Positions 1 to 10,155 of a stretch of DNA of 64,000 bases are shown piece by piece (within the stretch, counting starts at the first letter, position 1; each line of letters opens with the position of its first letter). The notes under the pieces are model-generated. The model searched no databases and was not told the DNA's origin. It was given only the letters and a program-made list of their open reading frames with translations. Both the position numbers and the translations under genes were made by a program. The DNA comes from Pseudoglutamicibacter albus (GTDB taxonomy: Bacteria; Actinomycetota; Actinomycetes; Actinomycetales; Micrococcaceae), in NCBI RefSeq assembly GCF_031458175.1, contig NZ_JAVDXX010000001.1:372001-436000 (forward strand), written 5' to 3'.

Positions 1-2
1 AT

Positions 3-512
3 CGCTTCGGCGAGGTGTTCGTGGTTCCGAAGGCCGTCAACCCACCCAACGGTGCGCGCATCTATGATCTGCAGGAGCCGACGTCGAAGATGTCGAAGTC
101 CGGGGCGTCACCGAACGGCCGTATCGACATCCTGGACGCACCCAAGACGATCGCTAAGCGCATCAAGTCCGCGGTAACTGACACCGGGACTGAGGTGTCC
201 TTCGACCGCGAATCCAAGCCGGGCGTATCCAACCTGCTCTCGATCCTCTCCGCCGTGACCGAGAAGCCGATCGATACCCTCGTTGCCGAATACGAAGGCA
301 AGATGTACGGTCACCTCAAGGTCGATGTTGCCGACGCCGTGGTCGCAGCGCTCGAGCCGGTACGCGAACGCACGCTGGAACTGCTGGACGACCCAGCCGA
401 ACTCGACCGGCTGCTCGCCGTTGGTGCCGCGAAGGCCCGCGCCGTGGCTCAAGAGACCCTCAAAGAGGTCTACGACGCGGTAGGTTTCCTGCCACCTGCA
501 CGCCTGAACTAA
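3..512 (+). CDS. trpS: Tryptophanyl-tRNA synthetase, C-terminal part (5' end outside window)
   Basis: Charges tRNA-Trp with tryptophan in the cytosol. The reading frame is open from base 3 and runs off the left edge, so only about 169 residues are visible. The class I synthetase signature SKMSKSG lies near residue 30 of the visible part; its KMSKS loop binds ATP and the tRNA acceptor end. It is followed by the helical anticodon-binding region typical of TrpRS and a short C-terminus ending in PARLN, the expected end for the family. The next gene lies 53 nt downstream on the same strand. Identification rests on KMSKS plus the family-like C-terminal sequence and is firm. Confidence 0.93.
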   Translation, partial: RFGEVFVVPKAVNPPNGARIYDLQEPTSKMSKSGASPNGRIDILDAPKTIAKRIKSAVTDTGTEVSFDRESKPGVSNLLSILSAVTEKPIDTLVAEYEGKMYGHLKVDVADAVVAALEPVRERTLELLDDPAELDRLLAVGAAKARAVAQETLKEVYDAVGFLPPARLN

Positions 513-553
513 CGCGGCAACTGTTATTACGCGAAGGTGTGAGAATGCCACGG

Positions 554-559
554 TAAGGT
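554..559 (+). promoter_or_regulatory. Candidate -10 (TAAGGT) for the 2H phosphoesterase gene
   Basis: TAAGGT ends 6 nt before the ATG at 566, the spacing expected if transcription starts at the A of the ATG. AAGGT could instead act as a Shine-Dalgarno, so the site is ambiguous. No convincing -35 is seen. Confidence 0.35.
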
Positions 560-565
560 TCAACT

Positions 566-1177
566 ATGGGTACCGAACGCTATGAGCACGGCACACACGA
601 GGAAAGTGCGCGCACTCTTGCTACGAGCACGCAGCTAAGCGCAGGCCAGATGGCAGGCGCGATAGGCGAGGGCCGGTCCTTTCTTGGCATCGTGATCCCC
701 GTCGAGGGCGAGTACGCCCGCAAGGTGTCTGCGACCCGTGCCGCCACCGGTGACCCGTACGCGTACATCCCTCCTCACATCACGCTGATGTCGGGGGTCC
801 CGTTACCTGACCCGGCCGAGGCCATAGCGCATATCCGCAATGTCGTTTCGGCGTTCTCTCCGTTCCCGTTGAGGTTCGCAGGTACAGACACGTTCTATCC
901 GGTCTCGCCGGTGACCTATCTGCGCGTTGCGGAAGGGGAGCGGGAACTCACCGAACTGCATGAACGCCTCCATTCAGGCCCGCTCGATGCGAAGCCTGCC
1001 TACCCGTTTGTGCCGCATCTGACCCTGGCCCAGGAGGTAGCGCCGGAGCGGCTTGCGCAGGTGCGCCGCGAATGGGAGGACGTCTCATTCAACATGTCCG
1101 CCCACGGCGTCACGGTGCATGTGGGCGATGGCGCTGGGTCCTGGACCCAGATCGAGGAACTTGCCTTCAGCGGATGA
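566..1177 (+). CDS. 2H phosphoesterase / 2'-5' RNA ligase family protein
   Basis: Predicted 2H phosphoesterase of the LigT/ThpR superfamily, 203 residues. Both hallmark HxT motifs are present: H71-I-T73 and H151-L-T153. Family members hydrolyse or ligate 2',3'-cyclic phosphate or 2'-5' linked RNA ends; the substrate cannot be told from sequence. The first ~35 residues are polar and unlike the core, so the conserved fold begins near residue 37. It lies just after trpS and converges on the sdh operon, with a strong hairpin between them. The ATG at 566 is chosen because a TAAGGT hexamer sits 6 nt upstream, which suits a leaderless start. Confidence 0.8.
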   Translation: MGTERYEHGTHEESARTLATSTQLSAGQMAGAIGEGRSFLGIVIPVEGEYARKVSATRAATGDPYAYIPPHITLMSGVPLPDPAEAIAHIRNVVSAFSPFPLRFAGTDTFYPVSPVTYLRVAEGERELTELHERLHSGPLDAKPAYPFVPHLTLAQEVAPERLAQVRREWEDVSFNMSAHGVTVHVGDGAGSWTQIEELAFSG

Positions 1178-1182
1178 CCGTT

Positions 1183-1233
1183 AAACGTGTGCGGGCCGGA
1201 AAGGGACATTCCCTTTCCGGCCCGCACACGTTT
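1183..1233. terminator. Bidirectional terminator hairpin
   Basis: A perfect 23-bp stem (1183-1205 pairing with 1211-1233) encloses a 5-nt loop, ACATT. It lies between the stop of the 2H phosphoesterase gene and the stop of sdhB. The outer A and T bases give a short U-run on each strand, so it can serve both converging units. Confidence 0.85.
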
Positions 1234-1267
1234 GAGGGGCTCAGCCCTACGCGTTCATCCTGTCACC

Positions 1268-2044
1268 TTAGATTGTGCGGTTCAGGATTGCGCGCTTGAC
1301 CTCAGCGATAGCCTTCGTCACCTGAATGCCGCGTGGGCATGCCTCGGTGCAGTTGAAGGTTGTGCGGCAACGCCATACGCCTTCCTTATCGTTGAGAACC
1401 TCAAGACGCATATCCCCGGCCTCGTCACGTGAGTCGAAGATGAAGCGGTGGGCGTTCACAACTGCTGCAGGGCCGAAGTACTGGCCGTCGGTCCAGAAGA
1501 TCGGGCACGAAGTGGTGCATGCAGCACACAGGATGCACTTGGTCGTGTCATCGAAGCGTGCGCGCTCTTCCTGGGACTGCAGGCGCTCACGCGTTGGAGC
1601 GTTGCCTTTGGTCACGAGGAACGGCATGACTTCACGGTAGGACTGGAAGAACGGTTCCATGTCCACGATGAGGTCCTTCTCGACTGGCAGGCCCTTGATC
1701 GGCTCAACGGTGATTGGCTTGGAGGTATCCAAGTCCTTGAGCAGGGTCTTGCAAGCCAGACGGTTGCGACCGTTGATGCGCATAGCATCGGAGCCGCAAA
1801 TACCGTGTGCGCAGGAACGACGGAACGAAAGCGAACCGTCCTGATCCCACTTGGCTTGATGCAGGGCATCCAGAACACGGTCGGTGCCGTACATGGTGAG
1901 CTTGAACTCATCCCAGCGAGCCTCGTCGGAGACCTCCGGGTTGTAGCGGCGGACCTTCAGGGTGATATCGAACTGCTCGATTTCGCCGGAATCGGAGCCA
2001 GCAACCTCAATCTTGGATGCTGGTTCAGCAACGTTGGTAGACAT
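1268..2044 (-). CDS. sdhB: Succinate dehydrogenase iron-sulfur subunit
   Basis: Electron-transfer subunit of complex II on the cytoplasmic face of the membrane, passing electrons from SdhA to the membrane anchor. The 258-residue protein has the [2Fe-2S] cysteines C78, C83, C86 and C98 in an N-terminal ferredoxin domain. The C-terminal domain has C170, C173, C176, C180 and C226, C232, C236 for the [4Fe-4S] and [3Fe-4S] centres. It is the last gene of sdhCDAB: its ATG overlaps the sdhA stop by one base (TGATG), implying translational coupling. All ligands are present and the length is normal. Confidence 0.97.
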   Translation of the reverse strand: MSTNVAEPASKIEVAGSDSGEIEQFDITLKVRRYNPEVSDEARWDEFKLTMYGTDRVLDALHQAKWDQDGSLSFRRSCAHGICGSDAMRINGRNRLACKTLLKDLDTSKPITVEPIKGLPVEKDLIVDMEPFFQSYREVMPFLVTKGNAPTRERLQSQEERARFDDTTKCILCAACTTSCPIFWTDGQYFGPAAVVNAHRFIFDSRDEAGDMRLEVLNDKEGVWRCRTTFNCTEACPRGIQVTKAIAEVKRAILNRTI

Positions 2045-3831
2045 CAGTACTTACGCTCCATTGGTTCGTAGCGGGTGAAGACAACCGGCTTGGTATCGAA
2101 ACGCAGGCCGCGAGTGCCGTCAATGTTGGCGGACTCGTCCTTGTAGATCATGGAGTGCTTCATGAAGTTCTCGTCGTCACGGTTCGGGTAGTCCTCGTGG
2201 TAGTGGCCACCGCGGGATTCGTGACGGTGCATAGCAGCAACAGTCATGACCTCGGCAAGGTCGAGCAGGAAGCCGAGCTCGATCGCTTCGAGCAGGTCCA
2301 GGTTGAAGCGCTTGCCCTTGTCCTGGATACCTACCGACTTGTAGCGCTCACGCAGAGCCTCGATGTCATCGAGGGCCTGCTTCATGGAGGCTTGAGAACG
2401 GAACACCTGCATGTTGGTGTCCATGGTCTGCTGCAGTTCTGCACGGATGTGTGCAACGCGCTCCGGGCCGTCGTTGTGCAGAGCGTGGTTGATCTGCTCT
2501 TCGACAAACGCGGTCGGGTTCTCTGGGACGGCAACGAACTCGGCATCGCGAGCGTAAGCTGCCGCGTTGATACCGGAACGCTTACCGAACACGTTGATGT
2601 CCAGAAGCGAGTTGGTGCCCAAACGGTTGGAGCCGTGGACGGAAACGCAAGCGACCTCACCTGCGGCGTAGAGGCCCGGCACGATCGTGTCGTTATCCTG
2701 GAGAACCTCGCCCTTGACGTTGGTTGGGATACCACCCATGACGTAATGAGCGGTCGGGAAGACCGGCACTGGCTCTGTGTAAGGCTCAACACCGAGGTAG
2801 GTGCGTGCGAACTCGGTGATGTCCGGGAGCTTCTCGTCGATGTGGGACGGCTCGAGGTGGGTCAGGTCGAGCAGGACGTAGTCCTTCTTCGGGCCGGCAC
2901 CGCGGCCTTCGCGAACTTCCTGAGCCATCGAACGCGCCACGATGTCACGTGGTGCGAGGTCCTTAATGGTTGGTGCATAACGCTCCATAAAGCGCTCACC
3001 GTCACCGTTACGCAGCACGCCACCTTCACCGCGGGCAGCCTCGGAAAGGAGGATGCCGAGGCCTGCGAGGCCGGTTGGGTGGAACTGGACGAACTCCATG
3101 TCCTCAAGCGGCAGGCCTGCGCGGAACGCGATCGCCATGCCGTCACCGGTGAGGGTGTGAGCGTTCGAGGTGGTCTTGAAGATCTTGCCTGCACCGCCGG
3201 TTGCGAAGACAACCGACTTAGCCTGGAAGACCTCGATCTCACCAGTTGCCAGATCGTAGGTCACCACACCTGCAACGCGCTTCTGCTTGTAGGCGGTGCC
3301 GTCCTCACGGGTTGCGTCCTCTTCGGTCAGCAACAGGTCAAGAACATATACCTCGTTGAAGAACTCGACGTTGTGCTTAACGCAGTTTTGGTAGAGGGTC
3401 TGCAGAATCATGTGACCCGTGCGGTCAGCGGCGTAGCATGCACGGCGAACAGGGGCCTTACCGTGGTCGCGGGTGTGGCCACCGAAGCGACGCTGGTCAA
3501 TCTTGCCCTCTGGGGTGCGGTTGAACGGGAGACCCATCTGCTCAAGGTCGATCACCGCGTCAATGGCTTCTTTAGCCATGATCTCTGCGGCATCCTGGTC
3601 AACCAGGTAGTCGCCACCCTTAATGGTGTCGAACGTGTGCCATTCCCAGTTGTCCTCTTCAACGTTGGCCAACGCTGCACACATACCGCCCTGAGCGGCA
3701 CCGGTGTGAGAACGGGTTGGGTAGAGCTTAGTCAAGACCGCGGTGTGTGCACGCTGACCAGCCTCGATGGCTGCGCGCATGCCGGCGCCGCCGGCACCGA
3801 CGATCACGACGTCGTACTGATGTACCTGCAT
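2044..3831 (-). CDS. sdhA: Succinate dehydrogenase flavoprotein subunit
   Basis: Oxidises succinate to fumarate with covalently bound FAD; entry point of the TCA cycle into the respiratory chain. The 595-residue protein starts with the dinucleotide-binding motif GAGGAG at residues 12-17. The FAD-linking histidine is H42 in SHTGAAQGG. A catalytic region HPTGLAGLG...EAARGEGG is followed by the C-terminal helical domain. A Shine-Dalgarno AAGGA lies 9 nt before the ATG. It sits third in the sdhCDAB operon, 34 nt after sdhD. No anomalies. Confidence 0.97.
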   Translation of the reverse strand: MQVHQYDVVIVGAGGAGMRAAIEAGQRAHTAVLTKLYPTRSHTGAAQGGMCAALANVEEDNWEWHTFDTIKGGDYLVDQDAAEIMAKEAIDAVIDLEQMGLPFNRTPEGKIDQRRFGGHTRDHGKAPVRRACYAADRTGHMILQTLYQNCVKHNVEFFNEVYVLDLLLTEEDATREDGTAYKQKRVAGVVTYDLATGEIEVFQAKSVVFATGGAGKIFKTTSNAHTLTGDGMAIAFRAGLPLEDMEFVQFHPTGLAGLGILLSEAARGEGGVLRNGDGERFMERYAPTIKDLAPRDIVARSMAQEVREGRGAGPKKDYVLLDLTHLEPSHIDEKLPDITEFARTYLGVEPYTEPVPVFPTAHYVMGGIPTNVKGEVLQDNDTIVPGLYAAGEVACVSVHGSNRLGTNSLLDINVFGKRSGINAAAYARDAEFVAVPENPTAFVEEQINHALHNDGPERVAHIRAELQQTMDTNMQVFRSQASMKQALDDIEALRERYKSVGIQDKGKRFNLDLLEAIELGFLLDLAEVMTVAAMHRHESRGGHYHEDYPNRDDENFMKHSMIYKDESANIDGTRGLRFDTKPVVFTRYEPMERKY

Positions 3832-3865
3832 TCGTGTTTTCCTTTTCGAAACGTCAGGGGGCTAC

Positions 3866-4318
3866 TCAGGCGCCGCACACGGCGAGAGTCGAGCCAGGGA
3901 TGCATGGATCAAAGGTGAAGATGACCAAGGTGCCGAGGATCACCGTGAAGATCGAGGCGATGTAGAGGATCGTCTTGAGCCAGAAACGGGTGCGATCCTT
4001 CTCAGCGTAGTCATTTATGATGGTGCGAACACCGTTGGTGCCATGCAACATTGCCAGCCACAGCATCGTCAGGTCCCAGAACTGCCACAGCGGGTTAGCC
4101 CACTTACCGGCAACGAAACCGAAATCGATAGCGGCTACACCGTCGCCCACCAGCAGGTTGGTGATGAGGTGGCCGAAGATCAGGACGATCAGGACCACGC
4201 CCGAGAAGCGCATGAACAGCCACGCCATCATCTCGAAGTTGTTGCGAGACTTACGTGACCGGTTGTACTTCGGGTCAATTCGTGGGGAACGGGGAGCTTC
4301 AATCTGTGCAGTAGCCAT
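3866..4318 (-). CDS. sdhD: Succinate dehydrogenase membrane anchor subunit
   Basis: Hydrophobic anchor of complex II; helps bind haem b and quinone. The 150-residue protein has a polar N-terminus (about 30 residues) and then three predicted membrane helices, near residues 30-55, 80-105 and 115-140. The segment MLHGTNGVRTIINDY is typical of SdhD in this phylum, its histidine being a candidate haem ligand. The start is 2 nt after the sdhC stop, so the two anchors are translated together. It ends with LAVCGA, slightly extended beyond the last helix. Confidence 0.9.
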   Translation of the reverse strand: MATAQIEAPRSPRIDPKYNRSRKSRNNFEMMAWLFMRFSGVVLIVLIFGHLITNLLVGDGVAAIDFGFVAGKWANPLWQFWDLTMLWLAMLHGTNGVRTIINDYAEKDRTRFWLKTILYIASIFTVILGTLVIFTFDPCIPGSTLAVCGA

Positions 4319-4320
4319 GA

Positions 4321-4713
4321 TTAGTTACCCCCAAAGAAGTGGCTGAACACGAGGGTCAAGTGACGTGCAGCGAATGCGGCGACGGTCACGACCCACAGGA
4401 CGATGACGCCCCAGAAGAGGCCGCGCTGGATCTTGGTGCCCTGCTTCAGGAAGTCAACCAAGATCAAGCGGACACCGTTGAAGGCGTGGAACACGATCGC
4501 GGCGACGAGCGCGAGCTCACCGAGTGCCATGATCGGGTTCTTGTACGCGCCAATCACGGCGTCGTATGCGCCTGGGTCAATGCGAACCAGGGCGGTGTCC
4601 AGAACGTGGACGAGCAAAAAGAAGAAAATAACGACACCGGTAACGCGGTGTCCCACCCATGACCACATGCCTTCACGGCCGCGATACAGGGTGCCAGAAG
4701 ATGTCTTCGACAC
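4321..4713 (-). CDS. sdhC: Succinate dehydrogenase cytochrome b556 subunit
   Basis: First gene of the sdh operon, encoding the other haem-binding membrane anchor. I place the start at the GTG at 4713, not the longer GTG at 4758, because a perfect GGAGGT lies just upstream (TTGGAGGTAGATCAGTG). The resulting N-terminus, MSKTSSGTLYRGREG, is what this family usually has. The protein is 130 residues with three membrane helices, the cytochrome b motif W-x-x-H-R-V-T-G near residue 20, and HAFNGVRLI near residue 80. The longer frame would add 15 residues that cover the Shine-Dalgarno. Confidence 0.9.
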   Translation of the reverse strand: MSKTSSGTLYRGREGMWSWVGHRVTGVVIFFFLLVHVLDTALVRIDPGAYDAVIGAYKNPIMALGELALVAAIVFHAFNGVRLILVDFLKQGTKIQRGLFWGVIVLWVVTVAAFAARHLTLVFSHFFGGN

Positions 4714-4991
4714 TGATCTACCTCCAAGACCACCGGGCGTATGTGCCACTTTGGGCACAATTTCGGGTGCGCGCCGATGTCAGCGTTCCTATCTAGACTA
4801 ATGCACTTTGAGTTTGCGTGCCGAGTGCTTGGCCGTCAGTGTGATCTGCGACCCTTAAATATGTCGGTTGCTTCATGGGCGCATGTCATCTGGGTGAAAT
4901 ATGCACGCCAAAGCTTTCCTAATACTTTGGTCTACTTCGACTCATCCTTCGGTAGGACGCCGGTCACATCATCTCGGGTAGTGTGATGCAA
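4714..4991. other. Divergent intergenic region between sdhC and manC
   Basis: About 280 nt, more AT-rich than the flanking genes, that must hold the sdh promoter (leftward) and the manC promoter (rightward). Seen here: TGTGATCTGCGACCC at 4840-4854, which has one good Crp/GlxR half-site (TGTGA) and recurs before purK; a candidate manC -10, TAGTGT, at 4979-4984; and TAGTCT or TAGATA on the minus strand near 4790-4800 as possible sdh -10 elements. No gene is visible. Confidence 0.5.
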
Positions 4992-6122
4992 ATGATGAAG
5001 AATAAAGGGTTTTCGGGCGATGTCATGGAACGCTTTTACGGCGTCATCCCTGCAGGCGGGACGGGCACTAGGCTCTGGCCGCTCTCACGTGCAGCAGCCC
5101 CTAAGTTCCTGCATGACCTCACAGGCTCCGGAACAACGCTGATCCGCTCGACGTACGAGCGTCTCTTGCCTTTGATGAATGACCGTGTCCTGGTCGTCAC
5201 AGGCCGCGCACATGGAGACGCGGTGCGCCGGCAGATCACTGAGCTTAAAGAGCATGACCTCGTGTTGGAGCCTGAACCGAAGGATTCGGCTGCCGCGATC
5301 GGTTTGGCGGCAGCGATCCTCAATAAGTGCGACCCGGACATCATCATGGGATCGTTCGCGGCCGATCAGGTGATCACTCCGGAAGAACAGTTCCGTGAGG
5401 CAGTCACTGAAGCGGTGCATATCGCCGCGACCGGCAAGATCGTCACGATCGGCATTACACCTACCTACGCTGCAACCGGTTTCGGTTATATCCGCACCGG
5501 CGGCAAGCTCGATATCCCTGGTGCACCGAGCGGCCGGAAAGTCATCGAATTCGTTGAGAAGCCAGGCGGGGCCGCAGCACAGCGCTACCTGGCCAGCGGT
5601 AGCTACCTCTGGAACGCCGGAATGTTCGTAGCCCCGGTGGGGCTCATGCTCCAGCACCTACGGGAAAACGAGCCAGCGCTTGCCGCAGGGCTTGAAGAGA
5701 TCGCTGACGCGTGGGGAACTGAGCGTCAAGAGCGGGTCCTCAACGAGGTGTGGCCGGGCCTACCTAAAACCGCGATCGACTACGCGGTCGCCGAGCCTGC
5801 CGCGCTAGCCGGTGATGTTGCGGTGGTCCCAGGCGAATTCACGTGGGACGACGTCGGCGACTTCGCCGCCCTGGGCCGGCTCAACCCTGCCGAGGATGAC
5901 ACACGCGTGAAAGTCCTGGGCCACGGAAGCCGCGTCTACGTCGATGACTCCTCCGGCATCGTGGTTTCTGATACGAACCGCGTGATCGCGTTGATCGGCG
6001 TTGAAGACGTTGTCGTGGTCGATACTCCGGACGCGCTTCTGGTGACCACAAAGTCCCATGCACAGCAGGTTAAGGATGCAGTTAACGCGTTGAAAGCTCA
6101 CGGTCAAACGGACGTACTCTGA
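4992..6122 (+). CDS. manC: Mannose-1-phosphate guanylyltransferase
   Basis: Makes GDP-mannose from mannose-1-phosphate and GTP, the donor for mannan, lipoglycan and glycoprotein mannosylation. The protein has the nucleotidyltransferase signature IPAGGTGTRLWPLSR near residue 20, a second conserved block FVEKPG near residue 190, and WDDVGDF near residue 290. About 376 residues, the length of the actinobacterial single-domain form without a fused isomerase. Starts at 4983, 4986, 4992, 4995 and 5025 are all in frame with no clear Shine-Dalgarno; 4992 is preferred because TAGTGT ends 7 nt before it. manA and a protein O-mannosyltransferase are elsewhere in this window. Confidence 0.9.
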   Translation: MMKNKGFSGDVMERFYGVIPAGGTGTRLWPLSRAAAPKFLHDLTGSGTTLIRSTYERLLPLMNDRVLVVTGRAHGDAVRRQITELKEHDLVLEPEPKDSAAAIGLAAAILNKCDPDIIMGSFAADQVITPEEQFREAVTEAVHIAATGKIVTIGITPTYAATGFGYIRTGGKLDIPGAPSGRKVIEFVEKPGGAAAQRYLASGSYLWNAGMFVAPVGLMLQHLRENEPALAAGLEEIADAWGTERQERVLNEVWPGLPKTAIDYAVAEPAALAGDVAVVPGEFTWDDVGDFAALGRLNPAEDDTRVKVLGHGSRVYVDDSSGIVVSDTNRVIALIGVEDVVVVDTPDALLVTTKSHAQQVKDAVNALKAHGQTDVL

Positions 6123-6170
6123 ATCTAGAGGCACCTACTCTGATTGAGAGACAAAGAGGAGAGATACGCC

Positions 6171-7370
6171 GTGACATCTCAAAGGCCCGCCCCTGATACC
6201 GCTGAGCACATCGAGGACCTGTTCGATACCCTCGTCGCATTCCGCCGTGAAGTCCACGCTGACCCGGAGCTCTCTTTCGAAGAATTCCGTACCACAGACC
6301 GGATCGTAGAAGCGCTTGAAAAAGCCGGGCTGGAGCCGGTCCGCCTCCAAGACACCGGCGCCTACGTCGATATCGGGGAGGGGCCTTTCGCGATCGGTTT
6401 ACGCGCCGACATCGACGCGCTACCCGTCACGGAAGTGACAGGCCTGGAGTTTGCATCCCAGAACAAGGGCGTGGCACACGCGTGCGGCCACGACGTCCAC
6501 ACCACGGTGATGCTCGGCGTTGCGCTGGTTCTGCACCGCCTGAACACCGAAGGCAGACTCAACGCCCGGGTTCGGGTGATCTTCCAGCCTGCTGAAGAGA
6601 AAATGCCAGGCGGGGCTAAGAAGGTCATCAAGCAAGGCGTAATCGATCCGTTGCCGCGGCTTGCGGCCCTGCATTGCGAACCCCGTATCCTCGCCGGCCG
6701 CGTCGGCACCCGCATCGGCGCGATCACCTCGGCATCTGACACGATCCGTATCCGCCTGCACGGGCGCGGCGGTCACACCTCCCGCCCGCACCTGACCGAA
6801 GACCTCATATACGCGATGGCGCAGATCGCGCTCGGCGTTCCGGCGGTCCTAAGCCGCCGCATCGACGTCCGCTCGGCCGTATCGGTTGTGTGGGGCCAGA
6901 TCAACGCAGGTAACGCTCCGAACGCGATTCCGGCGTTCGGAACCCTATCCGGCACGATGCGTTGCCTCGACGCTTCAGCTTGGGATCAGGCAGGAGAGCT
7001 GCTGGATCAGGTCATCAAGCAGGTTGCAGCCCCCTACAACGTCGAGGTCGAGCTCGAACACATCCGCGGAGTCCCGCCGGTTGTCAACGCGGAAACCGAA
7101 ACCGCGCTCATCGAAGAAGCCGCGCGCCAAGAGATAGGCGGCGAGGCCATCGAGCTCATGCCGCAATCGATGGGTGGCGAAGACTTCGCGTGGATGACGA
7201 TGCGCAAGCCAGGCGTACTGATGCGCCTGGGTACGCGCAGGCCAGGCGGGCCAGTGTATGACCTCCATCAGGGCGACTATGACCCGGATGAATCCGCGAT
7301 CAAGACCGGCGTTGCCGTCATGACGCGCGCCGCGCTACTCGCGGCAGAGGAAGCCGCACACAAACAGTAA
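6171..7370 (+). CDS. M20 family amidohydrolase (aminoacylase/hippurate hydrolase type)
   Basis: Predicted metal-dependent amidohydrolase of the M20D group, which removes acyl groups from N-acyl amino acids or similar amides. The 399-residue protein has GLRADIDALPV near residue 76, the metal-binding HACGHDVH near residue 103, QPAEEKMPGG near residue 142 and GGHTSRPH in the dimerisation lid. A C-terminal SMGGEDFAWM supplies the last metal ligand. The GTG at 6171 is chosen because GAGGAGAG lies about 8 nt upstream; the frame is open further back to a TTG at 6144. The substrate is unknown. Confidence 0.85.
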   Translation: MTSQRPAPDTAEHIEDLFDTLVAFRREVHADPELSFEEFRTTDRIVEALEKAGLEPVRLQDTGAYVDIGEGPFAIGLRADIDALPVTEVTGLEFASQNKGVAHACGHDVHTTVMLGVALVLHRLNTEGRLNARVRVIFQPAEEKMPGGAKKVIKQGVIDPLPRLAALHCEPRILAGRVGTRIGAITSASDTIRIRLHGRGGHTSRPHLTEDLIYAMAQIALGVPAVLSRRIDVRSAVSVVWGQINAGNAPNAIPAFGTLSGTMRCLDASAWDQAGELLDQVIKQVAAPYNVEVELEHIRGVPPVVNAETETALIEEAARQEIGGEAIELMPQSMGGEDFAWMTMRKPGVLMRLGTRRPGGPVYDLHQGDYDPDESAIKTGVAVMTRAALLAAEEAAHKQ

Positions 7371-7399
7371 ACACACTGAAAAGGGAAGAGCATGACGAG

Positions 7400-8189
7400 A
7401 TGAGCCTCACCGGTCTAGTCATCGCCACAAAACTCGGCGAGACCATGGACATGATCAACGACTGGATCCTGCACGCCGCCACCGCATGGTGGGTGTTGCC
7501 CGTGGTTTTCATCATGTCTGTGATCGACGGGTTCTTCCCAGTGGTGCCTTCAGAGTCTTTGCTCGTTGGCTTGTCCTCGGTGTGGGCCTCTCAAGGCTTC
7601 TTGCCTGTCATGGTGCTCGCGTTAGTGGGTGCAATGGGTGCGTTCATCGGCGATCAGATCGCGTACTCGTTAGGCCGAGCCGTGGGCAGGCAAGGGTTCA
7701 AGTGGATGCGCAGGCCCGCGGTCGCGAAAATGCTCGTGACCGCAGAGAAACAGCTCGAAAAACGCGGTGGCGTGCTCATCTTCACGGCCCGATACGTGCC
7801 AATCGGCCGCGTTGCCGTGAACTTCACCGCCGGGGCCACCGGATATTCACGTAAAACGTTCATGCTGTTTGACGCGATCGGTTGCCTCATGTGGGGCGCA
7901 TACTCCGTGCTGATCGGGACCGTGGCCGGCCAGTGGATGGAATCGAACCGCCTGCTCGGGATCATCATCTCCATCTGCATCGCGATGGTGCTCGGGTGGA
8001 TCCTGGACCGCATCGTCCACCGCGTGATCTGGCGCGTGAACCCTGAGTGGGAAGAAACCGAGCCGAAACCGAAAATCCCGCGCCGCGAAGTCCACAGGGA
8101 CCCAACCCAGCAGCAGGCCGAGCCGCGCGAACCGAAGCAAGCAGAGTCGCGTGAGCAGAAGCAGGCAGAGCGCAATCCGAAAGATCCAG

Positions 8190-8200
<11 letters not shown>
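7400..8200 (+). CDS. DedA family membrane protein
   Basis: Member of the DedA/SNARE-associated family, integral membrane proteins linked to lipid carrier transport and membrane homeostasis. The 266-residue protein has a re-entrant N-terminal segment, the conserved GAFIGDQIAYSLGR near residue 75, and FTARYVPIGRVAVNFTAGAT near residue 130 with the family's arginines. Two or three C-terminal helices follow. The last ~50 residues are a charged tail with repeats of EPREPKQ/ESREQKQ, an odd extension. Shine-Dalgarno AGGGAAG lies 9 nt before the ATG. Its 3' end overlaps mazG by 11 nt. Confidence 0.85.
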
Positions 8201-9970
<1,770 letters not shown>

Positions 9971-10017
9971 TGCACGGCGAGGTTAGCCCGCAGTCCCGCC
10001 TCAGCTGAGTAGGATAG

Positions 10018-10050
10018 GAAACCACCGAAGCCCCACGCTTCGGTGGTTTC
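10018..10050 (+). terminator. Terminator hairpin after eno
   Basis: A 13-bp perfect stem (10018-10030 with 10038-10050) with a 7-nt loop is followed by CTGCTTTCTC. It has a weak U-rich tail and lies between eno and the divIC-like gene. Confidence 0.75.
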
Positions 10051-10155
10051 CTGCTTTCTCACCCCAGCTGGGTTGGCCCAGGAATGAAGGTGGGGGGGAG
10101 CCTCGCCTGGGAGCAGGCAAAGATTGGATGGATTGAGCGCCGAGAGGATGTGTCA

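Noticed and set aside
2155-3918. 587-codon open frame antisense to sdhA
   Set aside because: A shadow of the GC-biased sdhA codons; valine/leucine-rich with no domain, while sdhA has full catalytic motifs.
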